A stretch of DNA of 64,000 nt from the NCBI GenBank assembly GCA_011390785.1, contig JAABRR010000022.1:22179-86178 (forward strand), in the 5' to 3' direction. The notes under the pieces are model-generated. The model saw nothing but the letters and a program-made list of their open reading frames with translations, was not told the origin of the DNA and did no database searches. Below are positions 47,300-55,581 of the stretch, one piece after another. The number at the start of each line of letters is the position of its first letter. Position 1 is the stretch's first letter. A program made the translations under genes and the position numbers. The stretch comes from Sphingobacteriia bacterium (GTDB taxonomy: Bacteria > Bacteroidota > Bacteroidia > Bacteroidales > UBA7960).

Positions 47300-48355
47300 T
47301 CATCTTTTAATCAGTCTTTTCAGTTTTTTGAAATATTTGAAAATGAGAAATGCTATTACCAGAATACCAATAACAGTAAAAACTATTATCCTGGTTGTTT
47401 TGCCTGGTTTTGGCTTATTGGTATTGGTATTGGCACTTTCCGGTTGGCTATTTTCAATTACAAGAATGTCGGTAGAGTCTTTTTCAATACCAGGGAAAGA
47501 GGCCATCAACTCCAGAGCAAGATCATAAGTTAGTCTGAATTCATCTTTGGCTATGGCAAAATCCTTGTCGGGCTCGTCTTCCCGGGTCAATTCAATAAAA
47601 GAATTTCTAAGGTTACGCAACTCTACCCTGTATTTCCCTGCATCTTCAGCCGAAAGAGTGGCGGTGCTGAAAAGTTTGCTGTAGAGCACATTTAACTCAG
47701 AAAGAATACTTTCAAGAGCAATCGTATTTTCTGATTTTGTTACCACAGGTGTCCGAACTGTTCTCCTGGATCTGGGAGCAGACGCTACAGGCTCTACAGT
47801 ATCAGTTACTTCTTCAACAACTATGATCTCTTCTTCTGGCTCTTCTTCCTCTTCCATCTCAATTTTGATGATCAGTTCAAGGCCTCCCGACTCTACTCTT
47901 TCAAAAGCATGATAATTAAAATTCAGGAATAACTTAACATATAAATCTTCAGTTAATTGGTCCAGATTTGGCACGAAGGTAAGTTTCAGATCGGGAGGAA
48001 CTTCCATACCCTGTTGAATCTTTTCCGTGTTGAATGTAACGGTTATAACATCAAAGGAAAAGGTTATCAGTTCCAGCCGGTGTCCCTGTGTTTTGATTTT
48101 TCTTTCATCTACTGGTTGGTCGTCAGATCTGTAAAACCCCCTAGTAATGTCTACTTCGATATTATTTTCAGGTGTGAGACTGATATTGGCAGTTACCCTG
48201 CAATATACAGAAGTAGCAAATAACCTTTCCATGTTAATTACTTTCGATGCGGATGTTTTTTCTTCTTTCTGGCTGGCAGAAGCATTGTGCAGCAAGATGA
48301 ACAAAATGCCAAAAACTCCCGCTCTTAATAATAAGAAAACTATCCGGTTTTTCAT
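47300..48355 (-). CDS. Single-pass envelope protein of the T6SS-Ubl operon
   Basis: The start at 48355 gives a signal peptide (MKNRIVFLLLRAGVFGILFI and following) and 351 residues; an ATG at 48451 would overlap the E2 gene. A beta-rich region (about 30-165) is followed by a Glu-rich, then basic linker (EEEEPEEEIIVVEEV, SAPRSRRTVRTP) and a helical part (about 210-285). A C-terminal TM (about 322-341: RIIVFTVIGILVIAFLIF) ends in a short basic tail (KKLKRLIKR). The layout parallels the JAMM protein: periplasmic domain plus one TM. No family is recognised. It is probably an envelope-complex subunit in place of TssL/TssM. Confidence 0.65.
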   Translation of the reverse strand: MKNRIVFLLLRAGVFGILFILLHNASASQKEEKTSASKVINMERLFATSVYCRVTANISLTPENNIEVDITRGFYRSDDQPVDERKIKTQGHRLELITFSFDVITVTFNTEKIQQGMEVPPDLKLTFVPNLDQLTEDLYVKLFLNFNYHAFERVESGGLELIIKIEMEEEEEPEEEIIVVEEVTDTVEPVASAPRSRRTVRTPVVTKSENTIALESILSELNVLYSKLFSTATLSAEDAGKYRVELRNLRNSFIELTREDEPDKDFAIAKDEFRLTYDLALELMASFPGIEKDSTDILVIENSQPESANTNTNKPKPGKTTRIIVFTVIGILVIAFLIFKYFKKLKRLIKR

Positions 48356-48395
48356 AGTTACAGCTATTAACTTGTTAATACAATCAGTTTGCAAA

Positions 48396-49223
48396 TCAGC
48401 ATACAAAGGGCTTTTCATCTTCGTTGGGCTCACTGTCCTGGTCATCTTCATTGGCCCAATCGGGTGGTTTCATTCCCTGTTGTTCCATTTCATAGTCCTG
48501 CACTATTTCAATATCATCCATTGTAGCTTCTGATGGCTTTTTTTCTTCTTTGGCATCTTCAGCGGCTTTTGGTTGCTCTTCCATTTTTTCTGGTTTTTCA
48601 TATAAATCACAATCATCAGTGGGCATTTTTCCGTCAGATGCCACCCATTTGTTGGGTTCACCTTCCTCTCTTATCCATAAGGCAACGTCTTCATCTTCAG
48701 GAAAAGGGGGCTCATTCTGGGCAAAATAGCGTTCATATTTCAGGTAAAATGCCACATCCATTATACGGTCTGCTATGGTATTTCCGGCATCGAGATTAGA
48801 TTCATTAAGACAAATCCTTCCCTTCAGATCGCCAAAGTACCTGATGTTGGGGTGCCATATATCGGTAAGCATCTTAAAGCTGGGCTTTCCTGTTACAGCA
48901 TTGGGATATTCAGGAGGGATCTTAATCTGCATCTTATGCTGTTTACCCATAACAGGCATGCGCAACCGCTTTTTTATCTGTTTGCCATTTTCATCCACCG
49001 TAATTTCTGCCGGTTCTTCCACCCCTACAATAGACCGGATGTTATAAATAATCTCATATTCATCGGGTACATCATCCCTGTTGGTATGTCTTACAATATA
49101 AGAAACGTACCTGTTATCATCTAATAGTTCATGAATAGCCTTCCATTCATTTAAAAGGCGGGTGCTTTTTGCTGAAAGATTTCGCCTTTCAAATTTTTCG
49201 AAAATATTTGTTTTTTCTACCAT
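48396..49223 (-). CDS. E2-like ubiquitin-conjugating enzyme (UBC fold)
   Basis: A 275-residue soluble protein. Residues about 18-185 are a UBC fold: an N-terminal helix (STRLLNEWKAI), MQIKIPPEYPNAVTGKPSF (98-116, the YP-x-P block), HPN at 124-126 (DIWHPNIRY) and the active-site Cys138 in GRICLN. These match classical E2 enzymes, including the HPN Asn that stabilises the transition state. A large acidic tail (200-275) ends PFVC and may bind basic partners. It should receive the Ubl from the E1-like protein and pass it to a target, perhaps with the RING-like protein. It lies 40 nt upstream of the 351-residue envelope gene and 206 nt after the Ubl gene. Confidence 0.92.
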   Translation of the reverse strand: MVEKTNIFEKFERRNLSAKSTRLLNEWKAIHELLDDNRYVSYIVRHTNRDDVPDEYEIIYNIRSIVGVEEPAEITVDENGKQIKKRLRMPVMGKQHKMQIKIPPEYPNAVTGKPSFKMLTDIWHPNIRYFGDLKGRICLNESNLDAGNTIADRIMDVAFYLKYERYFAQNEPPFPEDEDVALWIREEGEPNKWVASDGKMPTDDCDLYEKPEKMEEQPKAAEDAKEEKKPSEATMDDIEIVQDYEMEQQGMKPPDWANEDDQDSEPNEDEKPFVC

Positions 49224-49429
49224 CTCTGCATCTTATGTTCATTGGTAAATTGCTGTTGTCTTCTTCTAATTACCAGGCCAATGGCTTGAAACAGGCTCTT
49301 GAAATAATCTCTTATCAGAGTAAAATGACAATCAGCTTTGCTACATCAATTATTCCGCTGCGACAGGGCTCTTTCGATGATGGATCAACTGTTGAAAGAA
49401 CAATGATCAACTGTATCATTTAAGCCTTA

Positions 49430-49723
49430 TTACCCGGGTATTACGTTGAACCACAATACCAGTTCTTCATCATCTTTGAGGTCGAAATCAGCAAGTACTT
49501 TTTCTCGGTTGTCGCGCTGGCCCGTGTTGTTGAAGGCCTGCTCATTTTTCCGGCCCAGGTAAAACTGGTGAGGGTTACCCTGTTTGTCCATCTTTGACAG
49601 CTTAAACAGGGTAATCATGTTCTCAATAAATTCGTTTACACTTTTGGTTACCGGATCTTTAACAATGACCTTCTTAGAATAGCCTTTATGTTTCACAATT
49701 AAGGTTATAGGTTTGGATTCCAT
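49430..49723 (-). CDS. Ubiquitin-like protein with C-terminal Gly
   Basis: A 97-residue protein with a beta-grasp pattern: strands at 5-11 (PITLIVKH) and 16-22 (SKKVIVKD), a helix (27-42: TKSVNEFIENMITLFKL), a strand QFYLG (53-57), then LADFDLKDDEELVLWFNV (77-94) and the end IPG. The last block mirrors the ubiquitin run from the short helix to strand 5, and the chain stops at a Gly that an E1 could adenylate. It needs no proteolytic maturation. It is the best candidate for the conjugated modifier of this operon. It lies between the second Ubl (66 nt) and the E2 gene (206 nt). Confidence 0.78.
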   Translation of the reverse strand: MESKPITLIVKHKGYSKKVIVKDPVTKSVNEFIENMITLFKLSKMDKQGNPHQFYLGRKNEQAFNNTGQRDNREKVLADFDLKDDEELVLWFNVIPG

Positions 49724-49789
49724 ACTTGAGAGTTTTTTAATTGTTTGTAAAAATCTTTAGTTGCTTTCCAGCTATTGGACTGGACTTGG

Positions 49790-50248
49790 TTATAAAGTCA
49801 CTATCTCATCGTCATCTTGTATTTCTCCATCTTCGTTTTGTCTTATGTTTTCGGTTTCCTCAATAACATTAATGCTCTCGTTTTCAATTTCATCTTTACT
49901 GTCTTTGTTGCTTATCACCAGGGCTCCCATATTGAGCTGTCCGTTTTTTTGAATGCTATAATCAGAAAGTAAGACGGGTTGTCCATCCGGATCAACTTCG
50001 GCAAGGATTTCAATACCATCATCAGTATGATCTGATATCCGATACAGAAAATACTTGATGCGCATTTCTTCATTGATCTTGTTGGTGAGATTCAGTTCAC
50101 TGCAAATTGTATCTATTGCTTTGCCAACGGTTGTATCAAAACGGCCAAATGAAACTTTCTGTGCATCACCCTGCATTACCCGGATAAACAGAACCCCTTT
50201 TGAAGGTTTATCTGCTGGTGTATCTTTATTGGCGAAAGTATTGCTCAT
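49790..50248 (-). CDS. Ubiquitin-like protein with acidic tail, no C-terminal Gly
   Basis: A 152-residue protein. Residues about 17-113 fit a beta-grasp fold: GVLFIRVMQGD, QKVSFGRFDTTVGKAIDTIC (30-49), RIKYFLYR (63-70). LLSDYSIQKNGQLNMGALVI (93-112) is closely similar to ubiquitin residues 56-70 (LSDYNIQKESTLHLV). The remainder (114-152) is a disordered acidic tail ending EIVTL, with no di-Gly or terminal Gly. It may be a non-conjugated Ubl, an adaptor, or a precursor cleaved inside the tail. It is the first gene of the ubiquitin block, 19 nt after the T9SS protein. Confidence 0.78.
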   Translation of the reverse strand: MSNTFANKDTPADKPSKGVLFIRVMQGDAQKVSFGRFDTTVGKAIDTICSELNLTNKINEEMRIKYFLYRISDHTDDGIEILAEVDPDGQPVLLSDYSIQKNGQLNMGALVISNKDSKDEIENESINVIEETENIRQNEDGEIQDDDEIVTL

Positions 50249-50267
50249 GGTAGTTGAATTTTAAGTA

Positions 50268-52283
50268 TCAGTTTATGATCACAATTTTTTGTATTCCTCT
50301 GAAGCCATTGGATGAGAGGCTCACGGTATAAATTCCGGCAGGGAGATTCAGACCGGTAATCCTGTTTGCATCGGTATTTATCAATTCCTGATGGACTGTT
50401 CTGCCCGAGAGATCATGAATCCTTACCATGTAATGAGCCGGACCAGTAATATACAGAATGGGCAGAAGCTCAAAATTCAGTTCTTCTTGCGCCGGATTGG
50501 GATATATTCTGAAAAATTGATTGTTGGGAAATTCTGCTGTTTTTTTCAGGTCTAACCCAAAGGTTTCAGATTTTGTGATACAGTTTTCATCTGTGGTTAT
50601 CATAACATAAAAAACCGCTGAGCCTGATTCCACGATAGTTTGATTTATCGGATAATAAAACTGTTGGTCGGCACCAGGTATCAATACATCATCTTTATAC
50701 CAATTGTAGCTCAATCCTTCTGTATCAATCCCATACATGTTAGAGATAAGTACTACCGGATTACTTACGGGTTTGCCCACAATCTCAGGTGGATCAACTG
50801 CTGCTGCCTGCAAAAAATCTACAGAATCAACTGAAAAGCTCTTGCATTGGGTTGCCTGGTCAGTTGCTTGCAGTATGATCATCCCGGTTTGTCCGGGGAG
50901 GTTGTGCCAGTTCACAGTGATCTCATCGGTATCATCGGTGCCTTCAATATCGCCATTAACAACAGTCCAGAGAAGATTGTAGAATCCTTCTTGATCTATA
51001 TTGTAAATAACATTGTGCAGATTAGCACAAACAGACGTTTGCCCTTCAATCTCAAAGCTTGAAGAAGGATGAACGTAGATGTAAAGTTCTTTTTCTACTG
51101 TGGTACCAGAACATAGATCTGCAGCAAATACTATGAGAGAAATTGTAATGGTTTTTCCTGCATCGTCTTCAACTGAAACATATCCCTTTTCTGCCGAATT
51201 TGGATTTATAAATACTCCGAAGCCATCATGATCCCAGATAATTTTTTCATATTGCCCAACAATCAGGGGATCGAAAAACAAAGTATCACCCGCACAAATG
51301 GTATCATACGTAGCAATTTCAATTGAAGGTAATAGCTGAAGAGTGAGTTCCAGGCTGTCTTTGGCCTCGTCACTGCATGGTAAAATGGGGGATGCAGTAA
51401 ACACAAGGGTAACAGTACCATTTAACCTATCCTGGCTGCCGGGTGTATAAATGGGATTAATCAGGGTGGAATTACTAAAATTTCCATCTCCCGTGGTTTC
51501 CCAAAGCAATGCGGAATAATCACCAGCATCTGCTTTGCAAATAAGGACCTGGTTTTCGCAAATGGCGGTATCTATTCCGGCATAAGCAGTGGGAGATTCT
51601 ACAACATCGATGACTGCTGTTTTGGAAGAATCCGGATCACAAGTCCCATTCTGAACCTCGGCGCGGAAAATGGTCTTTACTGTTATGTCATTTGCTGTAT
51701 ACTGATTGGCAGTGTGGATAATATCTATCCATCCGTTTTGTCCTTCAGGCTGATACTGCCATTTTAATACCGACCCCAGGTGATTTTGCAATGTTAAAAG
51801 GGTAGAATTACTTCCAGAGCAAACATCGGTATTTATCGGTGTAATTATACCTCCATCAGACTCAGAATAAACTCTTATGGTAACAATGTTGCTGGTATCT
51901 GCTACATCATCTTTTTCAGTCCCATTGCAGTTTAGAAAGGCGATCCGCCTAAAATGAGTTGTTTGTTCCAAAGATTCAGGTTCGTAGTCTTGTTCCGTGC
52001 CACCTTCTATGCTTTCCCATGAGTTATTTCCTTCTTTTCTTATCCATTGATAGCCTGTTAGCTCGCATGAAGGATTGGCTGAATTGTTACCAGTAATTTC
52101 CCCGGGAGTGAAAGGACTGCAACCAACAGAATCTTCAGGGGTATTAATTATGTTTATAACCTCATAGTCCTTCAACGAAGAAGCCATAACCAATGAATAC
52201 GAAAAAAGCAATAAAATACATGTGGAAATCAGCCCCGGACCTACACTGATGAGTTCTTTTCTGATATGTTTATTATTTTTCAT
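50268..52283 (-). CDS. T9SS-sorted repeat protein within the T6SS operon
   Basis: A 671-residue exported protein. An N-terminal hydrophobic signal (about 15-35) is followed by several Ig-like/PKD-like segments rich in paired Cys, for example ICENQVLICKADAGDYSALLW and TICAGDTLFFDPLIVGQYE. The last 80 residues are a type A T9SS sorting tail (FRIYPNPAQEELNFE, GLNLPAGIYTVSL). It is thus predicted to reach the cell surface by a different secretion route from the T6SS that its operon encodes. Position: 36 nt after the PAAR-like gene, 19 nt before the acidic-tail Ubl. A contact or receptor function is a guess; the secretion prediction is strong. Confidence 0.8.
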   Translation of the reverse strand: MKNNKHIRKELISVGPGLISTCILLLFSYSLVMASSLKDYEVINIINTPEDSVGCSPFTPGEITGNNSANPSCELTGYQWIRKEGNNSWESIEGGTEQDYEPESLEQTTHFRRIAFLNCNGTEKDDVADTSNIVTIRVYSESDGGIITPINTDVCSGSNSTLLTLQNHLGSVLKWQYQPEGQNGWIDIIHTANQYTANDITVKTIFRAEVQNGTCDPDSSKTAVIDVVESPTAYAGIDTAICENQVLICKADAGDYSALLWETTGDGNFSNSTLINPIYTPGSQDRLNGTVTLVFTASPILPCSDEAKDSLELTLQLLPSIEIATYDTICAGDTLFFDPLIVGQYEKIIWDHDGFGVFINPNSAEKGYVSVEDDAGKTITISLIVFAADLCSGTTVEKELYIYVHPSSSFEIEGQTSVCANLHNVIYNIDQEGFYNLLWTVVNGDIEGTDDTDEITVNWHNLPGQTGMIILQATDQATQCKSFSVDSVDFLQAAAVDPPEIVGKPVSNPVVLISNMYGIDTEGLSYNWYKDDVLIPGADQQFYYPINQTIVESGSAVFYVMITTDENCITKSETFGLDLKKTAEFPNNQFFRIYPNPAQEELNFELLPILYITGPAHYMVRIHDLSGRTVHQELINTDANRITGLNLPAGIYTVSLSSNGFRGIQKIVIIN

Positions 52284-52319
52284 AGTGCCAGTTTGTATAT
52301 TGTTAAGTATCCTAAATCT

Positions 52320-52688
52320 TTATTGCTGAACTGTTAATTCTCCCGGCATAACAATAGAAATGCTTCCGCCATAGATACACTGAAGTTTACTTGTGTCGGT
52401 AAGTGCCGGTTCGTTGCCTACCATCACTTTGGGCGATCCGGGCATCCATGGTGCCGGAATAGCTGGCATGCAGGGACCCGGGATTCCCAAGACTTTATTG
52501 AATGTGGGGCAGATTGGAGAAGTGCATAAGCCAAAGGGGATTATATTTACCGGGAATTTGTTGTCCATGATGGTTGCCATGGGCATGTTGCAGGTAAGTA
52601 CCTTTTTTAAAGGCAAAACCATAAGTGATGACGGGGCTATGCCCATTGTACACATCAAAGTTGCTCCATTACATACATAGCATCCCAT
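52320..52688 (-). CDS. PAAR-like tip protein (DUF4280)
   Basis: A 122-residue protein with the DUF4280 pattern: MGCYVCNGATLMCTMGIAPSSL at the start, then CNMPMATIMDN, FGLCTSPICPT, GPCMPAIPAPWMPG and TDTSKLQCIYGGSISIVMPG. The many Cys and Pro at turn positions fit the PAAR cone that caps VgrG and binds metal at the tip. The gene is 6 nt after vgrG. No effector domain is fused, so effectors should be loaded elsewhere. Confidence 0.9.
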   Translation of the reverse strand: MGCYVCNGATLMCTMGIAPSSLMVLPLKKVLTCNMPMATIMDNKFPVNIIPFGLCTSPICPTFNKVLGIPGPCMPAIPAPWMPGSPKVMVGNEPALTDTSKLQCIYGGSISIVMPGELTVQQ

Positions 52689-52694
52689 AGCGAC

Positions 52695-54488
52695 TCAGTT
52701 TATTTTTATCATTGCTGCATTTTCTTCCAGGATTGCACCAGCTTTTATGATAGTTTTGGCACCTGCTTCAACTGTTGTATTCAGGCTTCCCTTAATAGTC
52801 ATATTCGATGTGGCTTCCTGGGTAAAATCTCCGGTTGATTTTGCGGTGATATTGCCCCTGGCTTCAGAATCAATGTTTCCGCTTGCTTCCATCTTCAGGT
52901 CTTTTTCGGCCTTCAGGGTAATATTTTTGGCCTTCAGTTCTATGTTCTCCACAGCTTCCAGGATGATCTCCTTCGAATGGGTTCTGAAGGTCAGGGTGTA
53001 GCTATTTTTGTTGTAATCGTAGATCCTTATTTCTTCCTGGCCATCGGTATCATCCAGCTCAATGGTATGTCCTGAGCGGGTTCTTATAGCTTTGATATCG
53101 TTTTGCTCCGTTTTAAAGCTTTCGGGTTTTGCTTTTGCATGGTACATACTTCCCAGTACAAAAGGTTTTTCGGCATTGCCAGCCTCAAAGGCCACAAGCA
53201 CTTCATCATCAATCTCAGGGATAAAAAAGTGACCTATATCCTGGCCTGAGTATGGATTGATAATCCTGATCCAGGGGGAAGAATCGTCATCTTGCCAGAA
53301 AAATTTTACCCTTATACGCCCCAGGTTCTCCGGATCGTTGTTTTCTACCACCTTTGCGCTTTGGGTTTCACAAAAAGGAAAAGAGTGCGGACTGGCAGTA
53401 AAGGGCATGACACATTCGGCTGGGATGGCGGTGAAATGATTGTTGTAATTCCCTACCTGCTCAGCCGAGTGCTGGATACTAATTATGGTGTATTCACCCT
53501 GCTCATAGCGGGTTTTCTCTTCGTAGGTTATAATTTTGATCTTGTCCCCGATTTTAAGGGATGGAGTATCGGTTTCACCATCAACAATCATCATACCTGC
53601 GGCTTTACCGGTTTTCTTAATTTTTATACGGTCGTCCAGGTGGCTTTGTTGTTTGCCGGTTGTAAGGGGGTGGTTGTACAAAATCTGTGTGTCATGCGGA
53701 AAAAGCTTTTGTGAAGCATTATATGCAGTATCACCCAACGGAGATAGTTTTCCCAAAATCTTATTGTCGCTATCCTTGCTTTCAAATACCTGGCTGCCAT
53801 CGTCATTCCAGTCATAAGCGATCAGGCCAAAGGTAAAGGGTTCTGTTTTCAAAGAGACAGTGAAATTGAACAGTGTTTTTTCGTAGATCAGTTCTTCGGT
53901 TGAATTCTGATTGAGCTTCCCAAAAATCATTTTTTCGCCATCATAAAAAAACCATTGCCCGTATTTAGACGCCAGGCGGTTAAGAAACTGGTAACCAGAT
54001 TCCTTGTATTGAACCAACCACGATTTGGTGGCGGTTTCAAACTGCACCTGTGGTTTAAAATCACAAATAAGATTGTAATCCTTCACTACTTCTCTGGCCA
54101 CATCGTCCAGTGTTTTTTCGGTAAAGGATCTGCACAGGCTGCCATCTTCCAGAACAATATCAGGGCTATTGGCAGTGATTATTAACTGATCACCACTGTA
54201 GGAAGAAGATCTACTGGTATTCAATGATGTTATTAGCCCCGTAAAATTGAGTTTTTTACCGGTTTGCTGCACCTCAATCGCCAGATCGATACGTTTACCC
54301 AAAAACCCCTTTGACTTTGAAAACAGACTGCTCACTTTGTCAAATGCATCCTGACGGAAAGTTAAAGTTAAAGTATGAGGTGACTGTATTGACTGGCTAA
54401 GCGAAAAATTCAGGAACCCCTGATGTTCTTTATCGGACAGTGGGGTTAGATCAATGGAAATGGAAAACTTTTTTAAAAGAGTTGACAT
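52695..54488 (-). CDS. vgrG: T6SS spike protein VgrG
   Basis: A 597-residue spike protein. The start at 54488 (MSTLLKKF) is used because an upstream ATG at 54518 would overlap the preceding Hcp gene. The gp27-like domain covers about 5-360 (SYQFLNRLASKYGQWFFYDG), a gp5 OB fold about 370-455 (GRIRVKFFWQDDDSSPWIRI, EVLVAFEAGNAEKPFVLG). The C-terminal half is the needle beta-helix made of short repeats (IELKAKNITLKAEKDLKMEA, GNITAKSTGDFT). It carries no extra effector domain. It caps the Hcp tube and holds the PAAR-like protein. Confidence 0.95.
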   Translation of the reverse strand: MSTLLKKFSISIDLTPLSDKEHQGFLNFSLSQSIQSPHTLTLTFRQDAFDKVSSLFSKSKGFLGKRIDLAIEVQQTGKKLNFTGLITSLNTSRSSSYSGDQLIITANSPDIVLEDGSLCRSFTEKTLDDVAREVVKDYNLICDFKPQVQFETATKSWLVQYKESGYQFLNRLASKYGQWFFYDGEKMIFGKLNQNSTEELIYEKTLFNFTVSLKTEPFTFGLIAYDWNDDGSQVFESKDSDNKILGKLSPLGDTAYNASQKLFPHDTQILYNHPLTTGKQQSHLDDRIKIKKTGKAAGMMIVDGETDTPSLKIGDKIKIITYEEKTRYEQGEYTIISIQHSAEQVGNYNNHFTAIPAECVMPFTASPHSFPFCETQSAKVVENNDPENLGRIRVKFFWQDDDSSPWIRIINPYSGQDIGHFFIPEIDDEVLVAFEAGNAEKPFVLGSMYHAKAKPESFKTEQNDIKAIRTRSGHTIELDDTDGQEEIRIYDYNKNSYTLTFRTHSKEIILEAVENIELKAKNITLKAEKDLKMEASGNIDSEARGNITAKSTGDFTQEATSNMTIKGSLNTTVEAGAKTIIKAGAILEENAAMIKIN

Positions 54489-54499
54489 AGTATTTATAT

Positions 54500-54904
54500 T
54501 TAGGTGTGGAGGCTCCAATCCAGATATTCCATATCATTAATTCTCAAAATCCTGGCCATTATGCCAATGCTAAACAGTAACGGAGAGTCTGAATAATTAT
54601 CAAAATGCTCATTGTAACTCACACATAAAGCTTCTTTTATTTCAATGGTTCTTTTTTCAGACTCTGAGAGAGTAAGTTCGATTGTGCATTCTTTTTCAAC
54701 ATCGTTTCTGATCATCCAATCGAAAAACTCTACACCATTATTTCCCTTGATGGTAATATTGATTAGACTTAGTGTGGGTTGTGATGATGGTCTTTTGGTC
54801 TGATCATAACTCTGATTGAATGAAAAATCCAGGGTTATGATTTCATATGCAGAGTCTGAATGGCTATCCCCTGTAAATTTGAATGTTGCTAGAAGCTCTT
54901 TCAT
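54500..54904 (-). CDS. tssD: Hcp-like tube protein (TssD), first copy
   Basis: A 134-residue protein of the Bacteroidota Hcp (TssD) type. It has SFNQSYDQTKRPSSQPTLSL (27-46), the family's segment around the first beta hairpin (K/R-PSS), then FFDWMIRNDVEKECTIEL and ALCVSYNEHFDNY. It differs from the second copy throughout, so the two are not a recent duplication. It lies 11 nt before vgrG and could be the Hcp ring under the spike or an effector carrier. It is separated by 250 nt from the second hcp gene. Confidence 0.8.
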   Translation of the reverse strand: MKELLATFKFTGDSHSDSAYEIITLDFSFNQSYDQTKRPSSQPTLSLINITIKGNNGVEFFDWMIRNDVEKECTIELTLSESEKRTIEIKEALCVSYNEHFDNYSDSPLLFSIGIMARILRINDMEYLDWSLHT

Positions 54905-55047
54905 GATATATTTTTAAAAGTTATCAATAGCTATCTGAGAAGATCAGGCAAAAGCGGGTGTAAACACCAGCCTGGCCTGTTGTTTTAAAAATGATTGCTA
55001 ACTGCCCGGGGGCATGAGACTGTGCCTTCTGCAGATAAATTCAGATC

Positions 55048-55076
55048 AGCAAGCTTGCTTGTGTGTGTGTGTGTGT
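55048..55076. repeat. Palindrome and (GT)8 dinucleotide tract between the hcp genes
   Basis: A perfect 12-bp palindrome AGCAAGCTTGCT (55048-55059) is next to eight GT units (55061-55076) in the 250-nt gap between the two hcp genes. Dinucleotide tracts of this size can vary by slippage; no reading frame crosses it. The rest of the gap shows no gene. Confidence 0.85.
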
Positions 55077-55154
55077 AATATGCCTATACCCAGATAGGTT
55101 TCCGACAGGCCCGATTACCCTGGTTTACTGCCGGCACAGCCTCAATGATTTGTT

Positions 55155-55553
55155 TTAAAGATGATCGCCCCACAGCTCTTCCAGTTCAGCATCACCAATA
55201 CTTATTTTTTTCGGCGAGATTTCAATTTCTTCGTAAAAGCCCTGTACTTCATCAAAATTTTCCTGGTAGTAGACCAGGTAGGCCCGTTCGAAGCTCAACT
55301 CCTTGAGTTGCTGCAGCTCTTGTGTTGAGAAAAAGACAATCTTGCCATTTTTTGGCTTGAAGATAGAGCACATCCATTCGGGAAATTCGGTAGTACCTTC
55401 TCCCTCCAATGATTTCATTCTTACATAAATACCGTCGATTATAACTTTGCTTGTTGGCTGTCCGTCAGCGTCCATTTGTCTGCGAAAGCTGTAACGTACG
55501 TTAATTACATCGCGGGCTTTCAATCCGTCAATCTGAATCTTTACACGTCCCAT
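55155..55553 (-). CDS. tssD: Hcp-like tube protein (TssD), second copy
   Basis: A 132-residue protein starting at 55553 (MGRVKIQIDG); a longer in-frame opening runs back into tssC but is out of keeping with the family length. It has YSFRRQMDADGQPTSKV, FPEWMCSIFKPKNGKIVFF, AYLVYYQENFDE and the ending IEISPKKISIGDAELEELW, which match the Bacteroidota Hcp family closely (KISMGNAE-like). It begins 28 nt after the tssC stop codon and is the likelier main tube subunit. Confidence 0.88.
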   Translation of the reverse strand: MGRVKIQIDGLKARDVINVRYSFRRQMDADGQPTSKVIIDGIYVRMKSLEGEGTTEFPEWMCSIFKPKNGKIVFFSTQELQQLKELSFERAYLVYYQENFDEVQGFYEEIEISPKKISIGDAELEELWGDHL

Positions 55554-55581
55554 GTTCGTAAATTTATAGTTAATAAAAAGG

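Noticed and set aside
49169..49423. 84-residue plus-strand frame between the E2 and Ubl genes
   Set aside because: It starts inside the E2 gene antisense and has no recognisable features; the 206-nt gap is taken as non-coding.
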